Positions 58,290 to 64,000 of a stretch of DNA of 64,000 nt are shown here, in pieces. Both the position numbers and the translations under genes were made by a program. The stretch is from Talpa occidentalis. Lineage: Eukaryota; Chordata; Mammalia; Eulipotyphla; Talpidae. The notes under the pieces are model-generated. The model made no database searches. It was not told where the DNA came from and worked only from the letters and a program-made list of their open reading frames with translations. Positions within the stretch are counted from its first letter, which is position 1. Every line of letters starts with the position of its first letter. The stretch covers positions 66,601,782 through 66,665,781 of the forward strand of contig NW_023601543.1 in NCBI RefSeq assembly GCF_014898055.3, in the 5' to 3' direction.

Positions 58290-58580
58290 AACATCTTGAC
58301 AGACACTAGAGAGAAATGGAATATTATCTATAGTGGAACAACAGGCTCAAATGACAGTACATCTGTCCTCAGAAACCATGCAGGCCAGAAGGAAGTGGCA
58401 CAAGAATTTTTAATTGGTGAAAGAAAAGAACTTTGATTCATAAATTCCATTTTAAGGACAAATGTCCTTGAATAATGAAAGGAATCTCAGATTAAAGAAA
58501 GTAAAGAGAATCTATCACCAGCAGACCTAACCTTAAAGAATAACTGAAGAAAATTCTCTTAAAAAAAAAAAATGTAAACA
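58290..58580 (+). mobile_element. Old L1 5'/ORF1-side fragment
   Basis: Contains AACCATGCAGGCCAGAAGGAAG and CACCAGCAGACCTAACCTTAAAG, features also seen in the L1 block at 15600-15960 (GGCCAGGAAAGAATGG, CCTGCCTTACAAGAAAC). Confidence 0.6.
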
Positions 58581-59705
58581 CAAGGAGGCTGGGACTTTGC
58601 AGAGGAAAGAAAAGCAATGCAATGGCTAAAATTAGGGTAGGTATAATGGAATATCCTTCTCTTTATGAGTTTTTAACAAAAGAATTTAGTCTTATGACCA
58701 CAAAAATAATTTATTAATAGTATGATATATATTAAATATTCTCTAAATATTATTCATTATTTTAAAGTTAAATATTGTGGTTTAAGGTCTTATTTGCTAC
58801 TTATACCAAAAACCTACTCAAAGTAATTTTAAACTATTAACAAAGCTGCTACTTTAATGTAGAGCACTATTTATCTCCTTTGCTGAAAATAAATAGTAAT
58901 AACTTTAGATTGCTTATGAAACAGGTAAAAGACATTTTTTGACTCAAGAGTTGAGAATTTTACATCTTGGCTCTCTCCTTTTTTTCTTAATGGACTCCAA
59001 CAATTACATCTGATAAGGGCACATTAATGTTCTGCATGCCCATCAATCAGCCATCAGCAAATTACATTGCTGTCAAATAAATTGCTTTCCTTTTGGCTTT
59101 CTCTTGAAAGCACACATTTTGAATGTTGATCACCCATGCATTTTGCCACCACACTTTGCAAGTCCAGAAATATCACAATCATTGACAACTTTCCCAGTGT
59201 TTTAAATGGTCATTTAAAAATTTCAATTAAGGAAAATAAAATTATATATGTGTGTATACACACGTGTGTGTAAGCAAGCACTGAAATAAACATTGAACGT
59301 ACATAGAACAGAAAATTAAAATACTAACACAAGATATATTCTATAGATCTACTTAATATTTAATTTTCTAACTTTTGTGATTTCTGAATAACTCATTAGG
59401 CTAATCCTCAAGATGTCTGTCTTTATTTCATGAATTTATTCATTTATTCACTAATTGATATTTACCCAAAGTCCTATAATGTAGAAAACATTTTACCAAA
59501 TGCAAATTTGTGCTTATATCTCATGTTTTCAAAGCATGTAAAACAAAGATATCAAATACTTTAATTGTTAACTACAGAGGAATGGAACAAAGAAGGTATG
59601 CAATAACTATTACATTGATAAATCAGAAATGGTTACCACTCATTCTGCTTTGCCCTTCATAAATGATAACTGAATAGAATCATAGATTCTAGGAGCCATA
59701 TGTGG

Positions 59706-59770
59706 CTGCAATTGTATGGGGAATATAAAAATAAAATTTTTTATTAAAAAACAAATAAAAAAAAAAAAGA
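59706..59770 (+). mobile_element. Very short L1 3' tail insertion
   Basis: TGCAATTGTATGGGGAATATAAAAATAAAATT plus A-run. This equals the last ~50 bp of the recent L1 at 31116-31789 read on its own strand. No clear target duplication. Confidence 0.75.
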
Positions 59771-61928
59771 ACTTAACGACTGCCCCTTTGGTCTTACCTC
59801 CTCCTAGCCTCTCATGGTACTCTACACTCGAGCAATTCTAACTACTATTAGTTCTTTTGATAGAATCCACTGTCTCATCTCCTGGAACTTTGCACATACG
59901 CTATCTTCTTCTGGAACTTCTTCACTCCCTTCCCTAATCTGCCTTGCAAATGACAACTTAACCTTCAAGATTCATTTCAAAATGCCTGTTGATTGAAATA
60001 ACTTATTGAGCACCTCGGTACTGAGTTTGCAAAGATGAATAAACATGATCCCATGTGGAACTCACTTTCTATATAGTAAAATATAATCAGAATGAAATAA
60101 CACTCTCCATATGCTTATTCCCTAATGATGTATAATATGTATAAAGCCCTACCTTCATGTTTGCTGTAGCAAGCGACATAGTACCTTTTAGTTGATTTTA
60201 CAGCTAAATTAATATTTATTGAATATTAACTTTGATTTAAGCATTTACAGGAGAAAAGCACATTAGAATCTTATAATCCTCCAAAGTAAATGACCATACT
60301 ATGAGTTTCATACTGGATTTATATTTTGATATTAAGGCAGAGTGCCATTTTGTTCTCTCACATGAAACAACAGTCATTTTCCTAAGACAATACTTAAATT
60401 ATCTTGATTCCTAACAGGAATACTTATCTTTGGAAATTTTGTTGAATGACTAAAATAAGTAATTTTAAATTATTTTTCTAAGGTTGATTCACTATTAGGA
60501 TAGTTATTAGGAACTATTCTGAACCAAGTCCAGTACTAGAAATACAAAACAACAAGAAATGGCACAAAGGAAAAAAAAAAAAAAACACCTGTAGGTATTG
60601 CCTAAGGACGATATACATATATATGGACACATGTAATCTGAGTGGAAATACAAGGCACATGCATTTAAAGAAAAACAATTATTGGTTTATGTAGTCCCAT
60701 ATGAGCTTAAGGTTTAACTGGTAAAATAAAATTATATTGTGATGAAAATAACAATGAGTATAATTTAGAAAGTTGGAGATGAGAAAGGCATTTTAAAAGC
60801 AGAAGGAAAATGAAGATTGGTAAGGGATAATGCGTAAGACAGATACTGAGTATAGTGACTATTTTTTCATGACTGAAGTAGAAGGTGTGTTTTAGACAAC
60901 AGAAGGGAAATCTGGAAGGTCTGAGCAGCCTAGGACCATGAACAGCATGCATAGTTCAGATGCCACCCATCAAATGTTCCTCACAAGGGAAGTCACATGT
61001 TTACAACAATGTTTTAAGAAGACTGATTTTATTGCAATGCATTAAATGGATTATAATGAAAAGGACTAAAAGTACAAGATCTAATTAATGGAAAACTACC
61101 TGAACTAGAGTGGTATTAGTGAAATAAATTATTAAGAGAATTAAGAATAACAAATGGTAACAACACTGGGAAACTGAAAAATATAATTTGGGGGGCTTAT
61201 TTCCAACTTGTTTTTTTGGCCAATATTATATTTGAGAAAATTCACAGCTATGATAAAATCAATTGAAACTATTTCACTAGCCACGAACATCTTTTTGAAT
61301 GTGGTCAAATTAATTTAAACATGAACAGAATATCTAATAACTTGAAATATCTATGGAAGTTGTTAAATAAACATTATAAAAGATTTTAGAATGTTAAGTG
61401 AAACTCAGTTCTATCAAATGCGAGTGTTCCAACTATAACAGGTAATTATACATTTAATTGTCCATCATCCAGTTTGAAGTATGTAGATAGAATACATCAC
61501 CCATGCACAATTCCTCTATAAAGTTAATTTCTCTAGTAAGAACAGGGAACAGCATGAGGCATCATAAAACACAGGCAGGCATGTCATTAGCTTCAGAAAT
61601 GAAGAAAACCAGTAAGTTAAGTGTTTACTTCCCATAGTCTGCTTCTCAAGATGCATAAGCAGGGCATGTGCTCACTGTAATCCAGTAACACGAAACACTC
61701 CCTGTTCCCTTCATGAAAGCAGAACTGAGCCTACCAGAGTGGGAGGGGGAACTGCATAGTGAAGAAAACCAGTGTAATTACCATCATATTCTAGTCAACA
61801 GTTGAAATATAAAATTTCAGGAGGCACTTACATGCAACTATATTACACAGTATTCACTTCTAATTGACTGCATGAGGTTAACAGATCCCTTCCCAAAAGC
61901 ACTGTAAATCTGCACAATTAAAAATAAG

Positions 61929-61984
61929 GGGGTTGCAATTGTATGGGGAATATAAAAATAAAATTTATTTAAAAAATAAATGGT
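61929..61984 (+). mobile_element. Very short L1 3' tail insertion
   Basis: A second copy of the same ~50-bp terminus (TTGCAATTGTATGGGGAATA, then ATAAAATTT and A-rich tail). Flanks AAAAATAAGGGG / AAAAATAAATGG give a possible 12-bp duplication with two mismatches. Confidence 0.78.
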
Positions 61985-62626
61985 AAAAGTAAAGAAGTAA
62001 ATAAAACAAAAACTTTATGCATGTTAAAAAATTAAAAAAAATAACCATTTTAAATTTTGGAAATTGGCCATATGAATATAAAAGAATTAGAGGTTCTATT
62101 CATGAAAACTACTGAACTGCAGATACAAATGGTGTAAATTACAGACAAAAGAAAACAAACTGAAATTCTGACTTCTGGTTCCTAATGTAAGGCACTTGGA
62201 AATCACCACCAGCAAGTAAAAAGCTAAACAGAATGAAAAATCAACAAACCTTCTTAGATCCTTATGAGAAGGAAAGACACAGAGCAAACAACTAATCTCA
62301 AGATTTGAGAGAAAGAAAGGGAAATTCAGAGAGGCATGACTGCAAACTGTCACAGGGAGAACCTGAACTGTAATTTATGAATTGCTGTAGGATTGGTGTA
62401 GGTAAGTCTGAGAGTTAGAAATTTTAGGAGGACCCAATCACACTACTATGTCACTAAAGGCCTACTTAAAATAGCTTAATTTACATAGGATACCATGTTC
62501 AGCTATCAAAAAACTTCTTACCAAAACACAAAAAAAAAATTATTTTGAAGAAACAGAGCAAACATCAGTAATAGACTTGGTAGGAATGTCAGAATTAGAA
62601 GAATGATATTAAAACAGCTATGATTA

Positions 62627-62890
62627 GGGCCTCCCCTGGTGGTGCAGCAGTTGAGAGCTGGACTGTGAAGCTGCCTGCAGCCTCTGCAGAGCCAGTTCGA
62701 TCCCCAGCTGCTGGTGAGGGTCCCACATGGCGCGCAGACCTCTCCTGCTGTACCCGCTGCTCCCCTCAGCAGTGTATTTTGTCAGTCTGCCTATTTTGTT
62801 CCCCGTTCTGACTCTGGTGAATTCCCTCACCCTCCCGCGCTTCTGACGCTTGTATAAATAAATAAATAAATCTTTTTTTTTTTTTTAAAA
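62627..62890 (+). mobile_element. tRNA-derived SINE, young subfamily, unusual tail
   Basis: Head GGGCCTCCCCTGGTGGTGCAG and full body, but the usual TGTACCCAGT before GCTTGTATAAA is missing, and (TAAA)nTC is followed by T16 and then A-rich AAAAAGATC. The 3' boundary merges with a second A-run. Confidence 0.9.
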
Positions 62891-62914
62891 AGATCTTTTA
62901 AAAAAAAAAAAAAA

Positions 62915-63120
62915 CAGTTTGAAATAAAACCTGCATGCCCATGTTTATAGCAGCACTAGTTACAATAGCCAAGATACGGAAACAACCTAAGTCACCCAAA
63001 ACAGACTGGTATATATACACAATATAGTACTACTCGGCAATCAAATAATATAAACTCATGACATTTGAAGTGGACGGCGCTAGAAGGGTTGATGCTAAGT
63101 GAAATAAGTTAGAAGGAGAA
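62915..63120 (+). mobile_element. L1 ORF2 3' remnant next to CFAP47 exon
   Basis: Contains CATGTTTATAGCAGCACTAG, ACAATAGCCAAGATACGGAAACAACC, GGTATATATACACAATATAG and CTAAGTGAAATAAGTTAGAAGG, the C-terminal ORF2 text. It stops about a dozen bases short of the splice donor of the exon at 63134-63295. Confidence 0.82.
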
Positions 63121-63133
63121 ATAGAAATATTAC

Positions 63134-63295
63134 CTTGTCTGACTGGTCATCCTGAAGTCCATAAGAGATTCCTTAAATAAACCAACCCCTTCAATATCGA
63201 TGACATCATCTACATCAGGCTCAGTAGCAACCAACATTAGGGGATACTTCCAGATCCCATCTGTTATGCACTCTATTTTCAATGTAATGTGAGTA
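63134..63295 (-). CDS. CFAP47: CFAP47-like gene, third-from-last exon (partial gene)
   Basis: This internal coding exon of 162 nt reads one base completing a codon, 53 codons (THITLKIECITDG near the start, DVDDVIDIEGVGLFKES in the middle, DFRMTSQT near the end) and two bases of the next codon. The acceptor is a pyrimidine-rich tract ending TATTCAAG and the donor is AAG|GTAATA. It is entered in phase 2 and left in phase 2, and the next exon supplies the missing base. The hydrophobic/acidic alternation resembles the Ig-like (ASH/HYDIN-type) beta-sandwich repeats of ciliary proteins. I recognise the sequence, not by search, as the C-terminal part of CFAP47, a sperm-flagellum protein whose loss in men causes X-linked asthenoteratozoospermia. 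The reading frame stays open well beyond the acceptor, but no coding similarity is evident there. Upstream exons are outside the window. An old L1 remnant ends about a dozen bases beyond the donor. Confidence 0.82.
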
Positions 63296-63442
63296 CTTGA
63301 ATAGAAAAAGAGATTGTAAAAGATAGTACAAGAAAACAAGTTAAGATAATATAGTGGATCAACATCTAAATGAAAATGCAAGTAAACCTTGCAGCTTCAA
63401 TAAAAAGTGAGAATTTTAATTCTTAAAAAATATAGATAACTG

Positions 63443-63757
63443 GGCCTCCCCGGTGGCGCAGCGGTTGAGCGCTGGGTTGCGAAGCTGCCCGCGGCCTCTG
63501 CGGCGCCGGTTCGATCCCCGGCTGCTCCCCGGCCACCAGAGGAGGGTCCCACATGGCGTGCAGACCTCTCCTGCCGCCCGCTGCTCCCCTCAGCAGTGTA
63601 CTTCGGTCCTTCTGCCTGCTCTGCTCCCCGCTCTGGCTCTGGTGAATTCTCTCACCCTCCCGCGCTTCTGACTGTACCCAGTGCATGTATAAACAAAACA
63701 AACAAACAAACCAGCAAACAAATAAATAAAAAGCATGCCTCTATAAAAAAAAAAAAA
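63443..63757 (+). mobile_element. tRNA-derived SINE, youngest-looking copy, with extra 3' segment
   Basis: CpG-rich, close to the inferred family consensus. The B-box area carries a small duplication (GATCCCCGGCTGCTCCCCGG). The tail is (AAAC)n plus AAATAAATAAA, then a short unique AAGCATGCCTCTAT and a second A-run, all enclosed by the 12-bp duplication TATAGATAACTG (63431-63442 and 63758-63769). Confidence 0.95.
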
Positions 63758-63769
63758 TATAGATAACTG

Positions 63770-64000
63770 TTAATTACATTTTAGAAATAATATTTTAGGT
63801 CACAGTTTATATTTTGTTGGGCATTTTGTCTACTCTCCAGTTACTTACTAAGAAACAATAATACACGCAAATCGATTATAGATTTTCTTTAACCATCATA
63901 GAACACTATATCTGAAAATCTACGTAAACATTGGTAAATGGACACAAGTATTGAAACTTAACAGGTATTCCATGTGGAGATTTCCTATTCAAAATTAAGT
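63770..64000 (-). other. Upstream intron of CFAP47-like gene (edge of window)
   Basis: Presumed intronic. No exon supported (see rejected items). Confidence 0.5.

Larger units (their letters stand above)
52805..63133 (-). other. Penultimate intron of CFAP47-like gene (10.3 kb)
   Basis: This intron is bounded by donor GTAATA at the right and acceptor TTCCAG at the left, with matching phase. It holds a MIR, L1 5' and ORF sequence, SINEs at 54281-54559 and 62627-62890, two very short L1 tails and an L1 ORF2 3' remnant near its donor. Stretches 56080-58280, 58590-59700, 59775-61925 and 61990-62620 are AT-rich, and I recognise nothing in them. Confidence 0.7.

Noticed and set aside
63880..64000. 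Possible further CFAP47 exon on the minus strand (frame reading KSPHGIPVKF, preceded by TTTTGAATAG)
   Set aside because: The frame runs into a stop within about 30 codons, and no good donor lies before that stop in a phase matching the next exon.

Overview
The window is nuclear DNA from a placental mammal. It is AT-rich, has almost no long open frames, and is packed with mammalian retrotransposons: L1 LINEs of several ages, MLT1-type MaLR LTRs, MIR and MER5 remnants, a Tigger-like DNA transposon, and about 20 copies of a lineage-specific tRNA-derived SINE of roughly 250 bp. The SINE starts GGGCCTCCCTGGTGGCGCAG, has A/B-box-like promoter motifs and ends in (TAAA)nTCTT. I cannot name this SINE family or the species from sequence alone; a laurasiatherian mammal is my best guess.

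The only protein-coding gene I can support lies at the right end on the minus strand. Three exons (63134-63295, 52636-52804, 50068-50283) have consensus splice sites and compatible phases. Together they encode the C-terminal ~180 residues and stop codon of a HYDIN-like ciliary protein that I recognise as CFAP47, which is X-linked in human. The rest of the gene lies beyond position 64000. If that call is right, positions 1-50050 are the intergenic region downstream of CFAP47 and 50284-63133 are its last two introns.

Layout. 1-15 kb: mostly unique or unrecognised AT-rich DNA with L1, MIR, MER5 and two MLT1 LTR remnants. 15-22 kb: a dense L1 block holding four SINEs and, at 17.2-18.3 kb, a degenerate tandem array of ~78-bp units whose consensus reads as a Ser/Arg/Ala-rich peptide. 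22-29 kb: quiet DNA, an inverted SINE pair, an MLT1 LTR interrupted by an L1 tail, and two 3' ends of a younger L1 lineage. 29-33 kb: an old L1 with nested SINEs, a recent 5'-truncated L1 with a perfect 14-bp target duplication, and a minus-strand MLT1 split by a SINE. 33-40 kb: more L1 and SINE copies. 39.7-40.7 kb: two related LTRs in opposite orientation, forming an inverted repeat around an MLT1 fragment. 41-50 kb: SINEs, old L1 pieces and an unclassified GC-richer block at 46.3-47.2 kb. 50-64 kb: the CFAP47 exons and repeat-laden introns.

Nothing here looks like an operon, CRISPR array, prophage or other microbial system. The most unusual items are the tandem array, the inverted LTR pair, head-only SINE copies sharing one 3' breakpoint, SINEs with extra 3' sequence inside their target duplications, and very short L1 tail insertions. 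Repeat names were assigned by eye from remembered consensus features, so subfamily labels are approximate and edges are usually good to 5-30 bp.
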